DNA of 64,000 bases from JBEHWX01 sp048498995 (GTDB lineage: Bacteria; Bacteroidota; Ignavibacteria; OLB7): NCBI GenBank assembly GCA_048498995.1, contig JBEHWX010000018.1, positions 17,276 to 81,275 of the forward strand, read 5' to 3'. Position 1 is the first letter of the stretch. Each line of letters starts with the position of its first letter. Below the pieces are notes generated by a model. It was not told the DNA's origin. It saw only the letters and a program-made list of their open reading frames with translations, and made no database searches. Positions 8,312-17,357 of the stretch are shown here, piece by piece. Made by a program: the position numbers and the translations under genes.

Positions 8312-9763
8312 TCACGATCGCAATTCCCGGCGCGCTATCCGGCCGAGCGTCGTCACGGCCTGTTCGATCCGGTCGGACCAGGGGAAGCCGCAGTTCAGGC
8401 GGATGAAATTCCGGTAGCGTCCCTTGGCCGAGAAGATCGTCCCGGGCGCAATCCCGATCTTCTTCTCCAGGCCGCGCCGGTGCAGCTCCAGCGCGTCCAG
8501 CTCCGGCGGCAGCTCCACCCAGAGCACGAACCCGCCCTGCGGCCGCGTCACCTTCGTCCCCTCCGGAAAGGAGGCGGCCACCGCCTGCGCCATCAGCTTC
8601 GTCTGCACGCTGAAGGCCTGCCGCAGTCCGCGCAGGTGGCGGTCGTAGCCGCCGTCGGCCAGGAGCCGGGCCACCACCATCTGCTGCAGGGTCGGCGTGG
8701 CGACGCTCGTCATCAGCTTCAAACGCTCAACCTGCTCACGGTAGCGTCCCGGCGCCGTCCACCCGACGCGGTAGCCGGGGGCGAGCGTCTTCGAGAAGGA
8801 GGAGCAGAGAAGCACCAGTCCATCCTTATCGTACGACTTCACCGTCCGCGGGCGGGCGGTGCCGAAGTGGAGATCGCCGTAGAGATCATCCTCGATCAGC
8901 GGTATCTCCCGCTCGGCGAGCATCGCGGCCAGACGCTCCTTCTTGTCGTCCGGCATCAGGCTGCCGAGCGGCTGATTGAAGTTCGGGATCACCAGACACG
9001 CGGCCACCTTCCGCCGCGAGAGCGCTTCCTCCAGCGCGTCCAGGCAGAGGCCGGTGCGCGGATCGGTGGCGACCTCGAGCGCCTTCAGGCCGAGGCTCTG
9101 CATCGCCTGCAGGACGCCGAAGTAGGTGGGAGATTCGATCGCGATCGTATCGCCGGGACGCGCCACCGCGCGCAGGCAGAGATTGAGCGCCTCCATGCAG
9201 CCGACGGTGGTGACGATATCCTCGGCCCCCAGCGAGCATCCCCAGTCGATCGAGCGGCGCGCGATCTGGCGACGGAGCGGCGCGTGGCCGGGCGGAAGAT
9301 CGTACGTCACCGCCTCGTCGGGATGCTCGCGGAGCACCTCGATCATCAGCTTCCTCAGCTTCGTCACCGGCAGAAGCTCCGGGCTCGGCGAGGCGGCGCC
9401 GAGCGGGGCGAACGTGGGATCGGCCGCGGCGGTGAACACGCGCGCCACCTGCTCGTCGACACCGACATCGGTCGCCGCCAGCGACGGTCGCGAGGTGGTC
9501 GGCTCCGGTGGTAGCTCGCGGGTACGATACGCCACGTAGAACCCGGAGCGGGGACGCGACTCGATCAGCCCACGGCTCTCCAGCAGGAAGTACGCCTGGA
9601 ACGCCGTCGACATGCTCACCCGCTGCCGCTGGCTCACCTGCCGCACCGAGGGTATCCGCTCCCCCGGCTTGAGCACTCCCTGCTCGATCATCTTCTCCAC
9701 CCTCGCGGCCACCTGCTCGTAGAGGAGGCCATCTCTTCCGTTGTTCTCCCGACGTGTCGCCAT
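8312..9763 (-). CDS. MocR/PdxR-type GntR regulator fused to aminotransferase-like domain
   Basis: The protein has about 483 residues. ATG at 9763 or the adjacent GTG at 9766 is the start. Residues ~15-85 are a GntR winged helix-turn-helix (LYEQVAARVEKMIEQGVLKP, RIPSVRQVSQRQRVSMSTAF). Residues ~120-480 are a fold-type I PLP domain with the pyridoxal lysine in SSFSKTLAPGYRVGW and the NFNQPLGSLMPDDKK segment. MocR proteins are PLP- or amino-acid-responsive transcription factors rather than free aminotransferases. It is divergent from the small DUF2917 gene, the usual layout for a MocR target. The effector is unknown. Confidence 0.92.
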   Translation of the reverse strand: MATRRENNGRDGLLYEQVAARVEKMIEQGVLKPGERIPSVRQVSQRQRVSMSTAFQAYFLLESRGLIESRPRSGFYVAYRTRELPPEPTTSRPSLAATDVGVDEQVARVFTAAADPTFAPLGAASPSPELLPVTKLRKLMIEVLREHPDEAVTYDLPPGHAPLRRQIARRSIDWGCSLGAEDIVTTVGCMEALNLCLRAVARPGDTIAIESPTYFGVLQAMQSLGLKALEVATDPRTGLCLDALEEALSRRKVAACLVIPNFNQPLGSLMPDDKKERLAAMLAEREIPLIEDDLYGDLHFGTARPRTVKSYDKDGLVLLCSSFSKTLAPGYRVGWTAPGRYREQVERLKLMTSVATPTLQQMVVARLLADGGYDRHLRGLRQAFSVQTKLMAQAVAASFPEGTKVTRPQGGFVLWVELPPELDALELHRRGLEKKIGIAPGTIFSAKGRYRNFIRLNCGFPWSDRIEQAVTTLGRIARRELRS

Positions 9764-9913
9764 CACCCGTTTCTCTTTGTATCGATGCCTGAAATCCGCG
9801 CTGGATCGACGAATCTAAACTGATCTGGTCGTGAAAGCAATCAACTGAATCTGTTCCGGTCGTCTCCGATCGGATAGCTTGCGTTCGTACTCATGATTGC
9901 GAGGGAAATGACG
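9764..9913. promoter_or_regulatory. divergent promoter region with related half-sites
   Basis: Two related direct elements are visible: CTGATCTGGTCGT at 9820-9832 and CTGAATCTGTTCCGGTCGT at about 9845-9863. MocR factors generally bind direct repeats in the region shared with a divergent target. That these two elements are the operator is an inference. Confidence 0.3.
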
Positions 9914-10318
9914 ATGAACACGAAAGCAATGCGGCACGATGGGGAAGTCGCCTCGGGAAGAGCGGTGTATCCCGACCTGATCGATCTGGCATCCGGAAGT
10001 GTGCGGGCCTGGTCGCCGGACGGGAAGCAGATCGTGATCGTGGCGGTGGAGGGAGCTGTATGGATAACGCAGACCGCGGGGACGCGTGATCTGATTCTCA
10101 GACGCGGAGAAACGTTCCGATCGCGCGGCGAGGGACGGGTGGTCGTGGAGACGCTGACGCCGAGGGCACGGGTGGCGATCAGGTGGAGCGCGCCGGCGGC
10201 GACGACGGCGCGCGGATCGATGATGAGCAGAATCAGGGGGTATCTCGGCGTGCTCTTCGCCGGGCGTCGCGCGGCGACCGGACGCGTCCCGGGCGGACGC
10301 GCTCCGATGGGATGCTGA
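9914..10318 (+). CDS. DUF2917 domain protein
   Basis: I chose the ATG at 9914 because GCGAGGGA lies seven bases upstream; ATGs at 9893 and 9908 are in frame. The protein has 134 residues. Residues ~15-80 match the DUF2917 pattern (LASGSVRAWSPDGKQIVIVA, then VWITQTAGTRDLILRRGETF and RVVVETLTPRARV), a small all-beta domain resembling a cupin half. The C-terminal ~45 residues are basic and low-complexity. The gene is divergent from a MocR regulator, which makes it a likely direct target. The molecular function of DUF2917 is not known. Confidence 0.75.
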   Translation: MNTKAMRHDGEVASGRAVYPDLIDLASGSVRAWSPDGKQIVIVAVEGAVWITQTAGTRDLILRRGETFRSRGEGRVVVETLTPRARVAIRWSAPAATTARGSMMSRIRGYLGVLFAGRRAATGRVPGGRAPMGC

Positions 10319-10461
10319 AGCATGGAGGGCGCATCGCGAGCGCCATATCGCGGAGCGCCGAACGGCTCGAAGCCGGGCCGGTCTGAAGGCGACTAAGTCA
10401 CACGGGACTACGAGGGGCCGCCTTCTTCCGGTACCGGCTTCGGCCGGGGCAATCATCCCGC

Positions 10462-10490
10462 CGTATCGCCGGCCACGCGCCGGCGATACG
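10462..10490. terminator. hairpin between convergent genes
   Basis: An 11-bp perfect stem, CGTATCGCCGG with CCGGCGATACG, has a 7-base loop CCACGCG. It is located between the 3' ends of the DUF2917 gene and nadV and has no T-tract. It probably acts as a bidirectional terminator. Confidence 0.55.
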
Positions 10491-10511
10491 ATCGTAGAGC
10501 GCCTCCGCGCG

Positions 10512-11924
10512 TCAGCCTGCCGACGTGGTCCGGTGCTCGCGCGCACGCGCGCGGACCTGCTCCAGCGTGTGCTCGACCAGCAGATCTCCGTTTTCGAAGA
10601 CGGTCACGAGCTCCGAGGCAAGTCCCCGCTCCCGCGCCTCGCTCTCGTGCAGCGTGATCAGCTTCCCTTCCCCATCCCGCACCAGATCGAGGCGGCCCCG
10701 CTTGGAGCGCTTGCCGTGATCGGTCACCGGATCCTTGAAGATCTCCACGCTCTTCCCCTCGATCACCGCGTGGCTCGCCTTCATCGCGAACTTCTGCGTG
10801 TCGCGATTCACCTGCTGCAACAGCCCGCCCCCCATGCCGAAGTTGATGTTCGAGATGCTGTAGCCGTTCTCCAGCAGGATCGAGAGGATGGCCGCGATCG
10901 AGCTCTCGTCGATGCCGTCTCCCTGAATCACCCGAACGTGGTTGAGCACCTTGTAGCCCTTGGTGTTGACCACGCTGCCGAAGGCCTCCTCCAGCAGCTG
11001 CACGCAGGCGAGCACGATCGAGGAGGGATCTCCCGAATCGGGGCGGACCACCAGCGTGGCGCCGGAGGCAATCACCTCGTCGCGCAGCTCCTTCCCCCAG
11101 ATGTTCGAGATGGCGTTGAAGATGTCGTAGCTGTCGGAGACACAGGCGACGATCGAGCCCGGCCGCGCGAACTGCCGGAGCATGTTCCGGTAGGCATCGG
11201 CCTCGTGCTCGCGTCCCCACGCGGTGATCGTGGAATGCTCGGCGGCGGGGATCGAGAAGCCGGCCATTCCGGCGCCGTAATACTCGTTGGCGAGCATCAC
11301 CCCCATCACCGTATCCGAGCCGAGGAAGTTCACCAGGTGCGAGGCGCCGCCGATCGCCGCGGTCTCGCGCGAGGAAACGCCGCGCGCGCCGAAGTCATGC
11401 AGCTTGAAGGAGATCTCCCCCTCCGGATCGTCGGCGCTCCGCTCGAGCGCGTCGAGGATCATGCCGCGGATGGTGAAGCTCCGCGTGGCCACCCCGATCG
11501 GATACCAGACGCGCATCAGCATCGTCTCCAACCAGCTGGTGAGCCACGGCAGCTCCGGATCGGTGTTCTCCACGGTGACCAGCACGTTGTGCGTATCGAC
11601 CACCATCCCCTCCGGCACCGCCTTGATCCTGACCGGGATACGTCCACCATGTTCGGTCACGATCCGCATCCATCCGGCCTCGTTGAACGGCTCGCCGTGC
11701 GCCGCGAAGAACTCGCGCGCCTCGGCCACCATCTCCTCGGTGACGACCGCGCCGGCCAGATACCGCTTCAGGATGTACTGGAGTCCGAAGAAGAGCGTGT
11801 GGGGGTAGCGGCCGCCGCGCGACTCGATGTAGGAATAGACCTGCGTGGTGCCGGCCGGATACTGCAGGTAATGCGACGCCTTGTAGGAGTCGACGTCGAG
11901 GATCAGATTTTCAATACCCTTCAT
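10512..11924 (-). CDS. nadV: nicotinamide phosphoribosyltransferase
   Basis: The protein has 470 residues, the usual length of bacterial NadV/NAMPT. It converts nicotinamide and PRPP into NMN in the one-step NAD salvage route. Diagnostic segments are DVDSYKASHYLQYPAGTTQV at the N-terminus, SRGGRYPHTLFFGLQYILKR, FGARGVSSRETAAIGGASHL in the middle, VVRPDSGDPSSIV and FGMGGGLLQQVNRDTQKFAM toward the C-terminus; these match the NAMPT family rather than nicotinate phosphoribosyltransferase. AGGAGA precedes the ATG. It lies 57 bases downstream of nadM-Nudix on the same strand, so substrate and product enzymes are co-transcribed. Confidence 0.95.
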   Translation of the reverse strand: MKGIENLILDVDSYKASHYLQYPAGTTQVYSYIESRGGRYPHTLFFGLQYILKRYLAGAVVTEEMVAEAREFFAAHGEPFNEAGWMRIVTEHGGRIPVRIKAVPEGMVVDTHNVLVTVENTDPELPWLTSWLETMLMRVWYPIGVATRSFTIRGMILDALERSADDPEGEISFKLHDFGARGVSSRETAAIGGASHLVNFLGSDTVMGVMLANEYYGAGMAGFSIPAAEHSTITAWGREHEADAYRNMLRQFARPGSIVACVSDSYDIFNAISNIWGKELRDEVIASGATLVVRPDSGDPSSIVLACVQLLEEAFGSVVNTKGYKVLNHVRVIQGDGIDESSIAAILSILLENGYSISNINFGMGGGLLQQVNRDTQKFAMKASHAVIEGKSVEIFKDPVTDHGKRSKRGRLDLVRDGEGKLITLHESEARERGLASELVTVFENGDLLVEHTLEQVRARAREHRTTSAG

Positions 11925-11981
11925 GATGACATCTCCTGTCGATTCGGGTCTTCCCCACTCTCCGTGGGGGTGAATGTGGAA

Positions 11982-13016
11982 TTACGATGCGCGATGGCCT
12001 GACTGAAGAAAGTGCATGACGATGTGGAGATGGTCCTCGAACCACTCCTCCTCGCGCGCGATCGCCTCGAAGAAGGGGAGCCAGAGCGCTCGCTCGGCAT
12101 CGTCGGAGCCCTTCACGCGGGGAAGCTCTCCCTCGCCGAGATCGATGTAGTAGGCGTGCGTGATAGTGCGCCCGCGCAGCGAGCGGTTGGGATAGTCGAA
12201 GACCTTCACCGAGGCCACCCGCTCGCGGAGCTCGGCGACCTTCACCTGAATCTTCGTCTCCTCCCGGAGCTCGCGGAGCGCTCCCTTCAGCAGCGTCTCG
12301 TTCGGCCGGACGAACCCGCCGGGGAGGGCCAGCAGCCCCTTGCCCGGATAGGAGCGGCGGCGCACCGCCAGCACATGTCCGGAGCGGACCACCACCGAGT
12401 CGGTGGTCACGAAGGTCGGCTCGTAGGGAGCTCCTTCCCAGAGCTTCCGATAGTCGCGCAGGTAGCGATACTCCTCGACGAGCGCGGCGAAGTGCCGGCT
12501 CGATCGGAACGTCTCCATGTGCGACGCGATCGGCGGCGGGACCAGCTTGGTCCAGTCGGATCCTCCCTCGAAATAATCGCGGCGGATCTCGGTGGCGCTC
12601 ACCCGCTGCAGCGATCCCGGCTGCTGATCCTGCCATTGCGGAAACGAGCGGAGATAGCTCGTGGACTCATCCTTCGCGTTGCCGAACAGGCAGATCTCCT
12701 CCTCCGGATCCTCGACGATCTCCTTCACCTTCCCCTGGACCTCGGAGAGCCAGAGGTTGTCGTTGTTGAAGTAGTCGCGGACATGGACCACGTCGAGCCG
12801 CTCCTGATGCTCGGGACGAAGCGCCGCGCGGATCATCTCCTCCCGCTCCTCGGCGCGCCACGGGTTCTTGACGGTCCTGGCGCCACGGGCGCTGCCGATC
12901 ACGATGATCACCCGGTCCGACTGCGCGAAGGCGGCGTTGACCAGGGAAAGGTGTCCGTCGTGGAACGGCTGGAAGCGGCCGATGACCACGCCATAGGCAT
13001 AACGTGCATCGTTCAT
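11982..13016 (-). CDS. nadM: bifunctional NMN adenylyltransferase / Nudix hydrolase
   Basis: ATG at 13016 follows AGGAGA at six bases, giving 344 residues. Residues ~6-170 are a NadM-type nucleotidyltransferase domain with GRFQPFHDGH (HxGH-type motif) and VSATEIRRDYF, which together adenylylate NMN to NAD. Residues ~200-335 are a Nudix domain (ALPGGFVRPNETLLKGALRE then LREET). This is the Synechocystis slr0787-type fusion; in that family the Nudix part hydrolyses ADP-ribose. With nadV downstream it completes the two-step route from nicotinamide to NAD. Confidence 0.95.
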   Translation of the reverse strand: MNDARYAYGVVIGRFQPFHDGHLSLVNAAFAQSDRVIIVIGSARGARTVKNPWRAEEREEMIRAALRPEHQERLDVVHVRDYFNNDNLWLSEVQGKVKEIVEDPEEEICLFGNAKDESTSYLRSFPQWQDQQPGSLQRVSATEIRRDYFEGGSDWTKLVPPPIASHMETFRSSRHFAALVEEYRYLRDYRKLWEGAPYEPTFVTTDSVVVRSGHVLAVRRRSYPGKGLLALPGGFVRPNETLLKGALRELREETKIQVKVAELRERVASVKVFDYPNRSLRGRTITHAYYIDLGEGELPRVKGSDDAERALWLPFFEAIAREEEWFEDHLHIVMHFLQSGHRAS

Positions 13017-13373
13017 CGTGCCGTCTCCTGAAATGTCGCGAGGAAGAGGGAAGGAAGTGCGTGTGGGATGTGCCGCTCCGGGCACCGATGGAACGGCGAG
13101 GCCGCCGTCCGGCAGAGGTCGTACCGCATGATGTCTCCCGCTGGTTGATGGCCGTTCTCCACGGCCGTTTCAGTATCTCCAGCGATCGGGCGGAACCGAC
13201 TCCCTGTCGGTTGTTCCCCGTCCGATCCGGATGTGATGCAAACATAGCCAGGCGGATCCGGACGATGCAACCGGGAAGCGTCAGAATTTCTCACGCGCCC
13301 CCGTCACGCGCCCCCTCACGCTCCGACGTCAGCCGCGAGCCGGCTCGGGCAAGCACCGCTCCCGAGAGCTCCG
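13017..13373. other. intergenic region upstream of NAD salvage operon
   Basis: No gene is supported. In the minus-strand leader, GGCCGT-GGAGA-ACGGCC can form a six-base stem near 13160. I see no match to a known NAD riboswitch core. Confidence 0.4.
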
Positions 13374-14903
13374 TCACAGATGCAGGGCAACGCCGATCAG
13401 CAGACCGCTCGTGGAGGGATCGATCTCGTGCGCGGCGAGCGTGAGCGATCCATTCGGAACGCCCGCCCCGGCGATATGCCTGGCGCCGATCTCCACCGGC
13501 AGCACCTGCATCGCCTGAAGCTGCACGAAGAGGGAGAGCATCCGGGTGACGCGCGAGCCCACCTCGAGCTGGACCCGCCCGGCCGGCGCGCCGACCACCT
13601 GACGGAACATCCTGGTGTCGCCGGCGAGGGAGAGCGCGGCGTGCTCGTCGACGATCGTATATCCGAGGCCGAGCCCTCCGGAGAAGTACAACCGGGCCCC
13701 ACGCGCGGGATCCGGAGCGGTGATCAGATAGCTCGCCGTCACCGCGACGTCATGCCCGTTGAACCACTCCCACTTCCGACGCGCGTCCACGCTCGCCGGC
13801 GCCATCGTGTAGGTGAGCTCGAGATTCCATCGGTCGGCCGCGGCATATCCGACCGCGATATGTCGGAGCACTCCAGCGAATCCGAGGCGTATCTCGTCAT
13901 CGCCGATCCAGCCCGTGGCCGAAGGGGCACGATTGATCGGCGCCAGCAGTGGCACGCCGGAAGCGTATCCGATCGAGAATCTGGGGAGCGTGTATCGGGA
14001 GGCAACTTCCTCGACGGTCGCGGCCGGCATGTTCTCCGTCGCGCCGATGCGCTCCCACCTTCCGGCCAGGAAGCGCGCGGCCTCGGGGGGCATGCCGCTC
14101 CGGAACAGCGCGTCGTCACGCATCGTCGGCGCGACCTCGCCGAAGAGGAGCGGGTTGCCGCCGATCGCGCGGTCGAGGCCGGTCCGCTCGAGGGTGCCGA
14201 TCCCGGCCGTGATGCCGAAGGCGGCTCCCGTGGCCAACCGCTCCTGGCGCGACACGTTCTCCGCTATCGGATTGTAGAACGCAAGATTCGATCCGGCCGC
14301 GCAGAGCGCGCCGACCACCAGCGCCATCACATTGTTCCCCTCGTGCTCGATCCGGTCGATCATCGCAACGGGGATCATCCGAGCCGCCGTTGCGATCGTT
14401 CGCCAGTCATAGGGGACATCCTCCGGCCAGAGAAGCACCGCGTCGTCCGTGGCCGCCAGCAGCGTGCCCTGAAGCGTGGCGCCGCTCCGCGTGGTGATGG
14501 TGTAGATCGCGAGCGAGGATGAACGGGCGCCCCCCGGTCCGACCAGGTCGCCAAGCGCGTCGAGGTGCGACGCAAGCCGTCCCGGGGATAGGCGCTCGTA
14601 ACCATCGACGTAGGCGCGCAGCGCCGCGAGCCGCTTGGGAGCCACGCTCACGCTCGTGTCGATCTCGCCTCCGGCGACCCGCCGCGTCACCATCAGGGCC
14701 GGCGGCGTGCCGACCAGTCGGACGCGCACGACCGATGGGATGCGGGGGAACAGGCCGAAGTAGGCGACCGCCGAGGAATCGAGCTCATCGGCCCGATCGC
14801 TGATGCCGGCCGCGCGTGACGCCTCCTGCGCCGAGGCCAGGCAGGTGGCCGCGCAGAGGATCGAAAGAAGTTGGAGGAATCGCGTGAGTGTCCGATGGAG
14901 CAT
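13374..14903 (-). CDS. large secreted protein, FGLFP family (paralog A)
   Basis: The start is set at ATG 14903 (MLHRTLTRFLQLLSIL..., signal peptide cut near ASAQ), giving 509 residues. I do not recognise the family. It is a clear paralog of the gene at 15095-16660: both share an N-terminal domain with YFGLFP and VTRRV, a hydrophobic middle segment containing AIGGNPLLF/AIGGNPMLY, and a C-terminal ~200-residue part with alternating strands ending in LLIGVALHL. That end resembles an outer-membrane beta-barrel, though the final residue is Leu rather than the usual aromatic. Export is well supported; function is unknown. Confidence 0.7.
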   Translation of the reverse strand: MLHRTLTRFLQLLSILCAATCLASAQEASRAAGISDRADELDSSAVAYFGLFPRIPSVVRVRLVGTPPALMVTRRVAGGEIDTSVSVAPKRLAALRAYVDGYERLSPGRLASHLDALGDLVGPGGARSSSLAIYTITTRSGATLQGTLLAATDDAVLLWPEDVPYDWRTIATAARMIPVAMIDRIEHEGNNVMALVVGALCAAGSNLAFYNPIAENVSRQERLATGAAFGITAGIGTLERTGLDRAIGGNPLLFGEVAPTMRDDALFRSGMPPEAARFLAGRWERIGATENMPAATVEEVASRYTLPRFSIGYASGVPLLAPINRAPSATGWIGDDEIRLGFAGVLRHIAVGYAAADRWNLELTYTMAPASVDARRKWEWFNGHDVAVTASYLITAPDPARGARLYFSGGLGLGYTIVDEHAALSLAGDTRMFRQVVGAPAGRVQLEVGSRVTRMLSLFVQLQAMQVLPVEIGARHIAGAGVPNGSLTLAAHEIDPSTSGLLIGVALHL

Positions 14904-15094
14904 GGGTCTCTCTCGTTTCGCCGTGACTGGTGTACGAGCATCCCGCGCGAAGAGGTGGCGCGCATGCAACCGCGCGGCCCGGCACCGGGATCGATGAGAG
15001 TGGCCGTCGATGAACGGCGACGAACATCGTCAACCGGCGAACGTGGGCAAGTGCAAAAAGCGGGTGCCGTGGTGGAACCGAGGGCGACCGGCGC

Positions 15095-16660
15095 CTACAG
15101 GTGCGCGCGAACGCCGATCACGAGGCTCGCCGACGAGAAGGTGAGGGTGTGCTCGGGAGATCCGGCCTGCACCGTGGGGCTGTTCGGCTCGCTCGCATCG
15201 TATACCTGCTGGAACGACCACCCCGGCAGGGTAACGCCGAACGAGTGCGTGGCGTCGACCGCGGCGAAGATCGACAGGTTGCGAATGGCCTGATATCCGA
15301 TCTCCAGCATCGCATGCGCGCTGGCCGCGCCGAGCTCGTTCGAGACGGCGCGCGTGACGCGCAGCATCCGGAGATTGTCGTTCGACTCCGTGTGCACGGC
15401 CGTCACGACGTTGACGGGGGAATAGCCGGCGCCGACGCCGACGGTGAGCACGAGATGCTGGCCGTTGAACGGGCTCGGGGCCAGTATCCGGTACAGCGTG
15501 GTGGCGCGCAGCGTGCTCAGCTCGAACCATTCGTTCGAATTTCCACCATACTCGGAGAGGGCGGCTCCCGTGGGAATCCAGACATACTCGGCGGTCCAGC
15601 CGAGATGAGCGTTCAGATCATAGCCGAGGCCGACTCGGCGGAAGGAAACGATGGTGTTGACTCCGACATAGCCGGACCGCTTCCGAAGGTAATCGGTGAC
15701 CGGCATCCGATTCTCGGAGATATACAATGGCATCCCTGAAGCGTAGTGCGCCGAGAAGTGCGTGATACGCTCCCGCCCCGCCACGGCCTCGATGGATTCC
15801 GGAGGTGGAGGAATCGTGGGAGCCGGCTGGTGCATCATGGCGGTGACCTCCGGCGGCAGATCGTCGCCGAAGAGCGCGGCACGCCGCATCTCCGGAAGAA
15901 CCCGGGCATAGAGCATCGGATTTCCCCCGATGGCCTGGTCGGTCGCGCTGCGATCGTAGGCTCCGATGGAAGCGATCCCCCCCCAGGTGATGCCGGCCAC
16001 CATCTCCTCGGTGGAGTTCCGCCCCACCAGTCCGTCGTAGAACAGTCCCGCCGCCGCCGTCGACGCCAGCAGCCCGGCGCTGAATCCGATGATCAGGCTT
16101 CCGCTGGACTCGATCCTGTCGATACCGGCACTACGCAGCACCGTCACCGAGGAGGAAGCTCCACGCCAGTCGTACTGCTCACGGTCGGTGGAGATCACCA
16201 GCGTCGAATCGTCCGCATGGAGCACGCTCCCCTCGTGCACGGCCCCATCCCGGCCGGTGACGCGAACGTGGCCGCCAGGTCCGGTGAACGGACGAGCCGG
16301 CCTGATCAACGCGCGGATGGAATCGACCTGGATGCGCCCCGGATCGCGAAAGAGAGATTCGAACTCCGAGATATAGAGGCGAAGGCGCTCGGCCTGATGC
16401 GCGCTCAGCATCAGCGTCGTGTCGGCATGGGTGCCGCCGACGCGACGTGTCACGACAAGCCGCGCTCCCCCGGGCCCCCTGTCATCGATGCGTGCCTCGG
16501 ACACCCCCTCGAACGCGGGAAAGAGTCCGAAGTACCGGCACTGCGTCGAGTCCAGACGCGCTCCGATGCGCGCTCCGAACGCGGAGCCGTTGTCCGTCTG
16601 GGCCGATGCGGCGGCGGCCACGAGCAGGGCCGTCGCGATGCTGGATATGACCGCGCGCAT
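15095..16660 (-). CDS. large secreted protein, FGLFP family (paralog B)
   Basis: The start at ATG 16660 gives MRAVISSIATALLVAAAASA, a textbook signal peptide, and 521 residues in total. It aligns with paralog A over its length: LDSTQCRYFGLFP versus LDSSAVAYFGLFP, ARLVVTRRV versus ALMVTRRV, GGNPMLYARVLPEMRRAALF versus GGNPLLFGEVAPTMRDDALF, and a barrel-like C-terminus ending SLVIGVRAHL. The two genes sit head-to-tail on the same strand with a 191-base gap, so they arose by tandem duplication and probably share a transcript. No catalytic motif is visible. Confidence 0.7.
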   Translation of the reverse strand: MRAVISSIATALLVAAAASAQTDNGSAFGARIGARLDSTQCRYFGLFPAFEGVSEARIDDRGPGGARLVVTRRVGGTHADTTLMLSAHQAERLRLYISEFESLFRDPGRIQVDSIRALIRPARPFTGPGGHVRVTGRDGAVHEGSVLHADDSTLVISTDREQYDWRGASSSVTVLRSAGIDRIESSGSLIIGFSAGLLASTAAAGLFYDGLVGRNSTEEMVAGITWGGIASIGAYDRSATDQAIGGNPMLYARVLPEMRRAALFGDDLPPEVTAMMHQPAPTIPPPPESIEAVAGRERITHFSAHYASGMPLYISENRMPVTDYLRKRSGYVGVNTIVSFRRVGLGYDLNAHLGWTAEYVWIPTGAALSEYGGNSNEWFELSTLRATTLYRILAPSPFNGQHLVLTVGVGAGYSPVNVVTAVHTESNDNLRMLRVTRAVSNELGAASAHAMLEIGYQAIRNLSIFAAVDATHSFGVTLPGWSFQQVYDASEPNSPTVQAGSPEHTLTFSSASLVIGVRAHL

Positions 16661-16748
16661 AGTATTCACGAGCAATAATGAATGGTTGGTGTCGTCGTCT
16701 CGAATCGGCACGTTACCGTCGGCTGTCGGCGCGCGCCATTCCGCGCCC

Positions 16749-17357
16749 TCAGTCGCGCGGCACCGACCGCATCAGCATGCTGGCCGCGCCGGTATCCTGC
16801 CAGATCACCTCGATCCCCTTCTGGCCGAGACGGCAGTCGAGCATCAGCGCGGAGGATCCGGAGCGGCGCGCCCAGATGTCGTAGAGCCACTTCCCCGACG
16901 TCGCCATCGCGCTCACGAGCTCGGCGTCGCTCATCCCGACGCGATAGCCGGGAACGGCGGAGGGGAGGCGCGATGCCTGCGACCGTCCGTGGCGCGACTC
17001 CAGCACCTGCTTCACCACCGAGTATCCCTTCACCACCTCTTCGGCCGTCATCGGCCCCACGCCGAGCTGGAGCGTCGCCATCGCGAGCTTCCCCTGATCG
17101 AAGAGAAACATCCATTCCCGCACGGCGCAGAGCGAGTTGGGAACTTCGACGAGCATGCCCCCACGGTACCTGAGGATGGTGATCGCGCCACTGGTCGAGT
17201 CGGTCACGGGAAGAGCGTCCGGTATATCCCTCATCACCAGGCGCACCTCGGCCGGCGACGCGCCGATCGGGATGCCGAGGAGCGAGTCGAGCCCCTCCGC
17301 GCGCAGACCGGAGGCGACGGCGAGGAACAGGATGACGAGCAGCGAGACGGAGCGCAT
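16749..17357 (-). CDS. hypothetical secreted protein
   Basis: The protein has 202 residues and starts with a clear signal peptide (MRSVSLLVILFLAVASGLRA). The mature part begins GLDSLLGIPIGASPAEVRLV, a phrase common in small periplasmic proteins where a short helix follows 'GIPIG(A/M)S'. The rest is mixed alpha/beta with no recognised motif. It lies directly upstream of the FGLFP pair on the same strand (88-base gap), so it may belong to the same unit. Confidence 0.65.
   Translation of the reverse strand: MRSVSLLVILFLAVASGLRAEGLDSLLGIPIGASPAEVRLVMRDIPDALPVTDSTSGAITILRYRGGMLVEVPNSLCAVREWMFLFDQGKLAMATLQLGVGPMTAEEVVKGYSVVKQVLESRHGRSQASRLPSAVPGYRVGMSDAELVSAMATSGKWLYDIWARRSGSSALMLDCRLGQKGIEVIWQDTGAASMLMRSVPRD

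Noticed and set aside
8480..9514. Plus-strand frame of over 300 codons inside the MocR gene
   Set aside because: Arg/His/Gln-rich shadow of a well-supported aminotransferase-domain protein.
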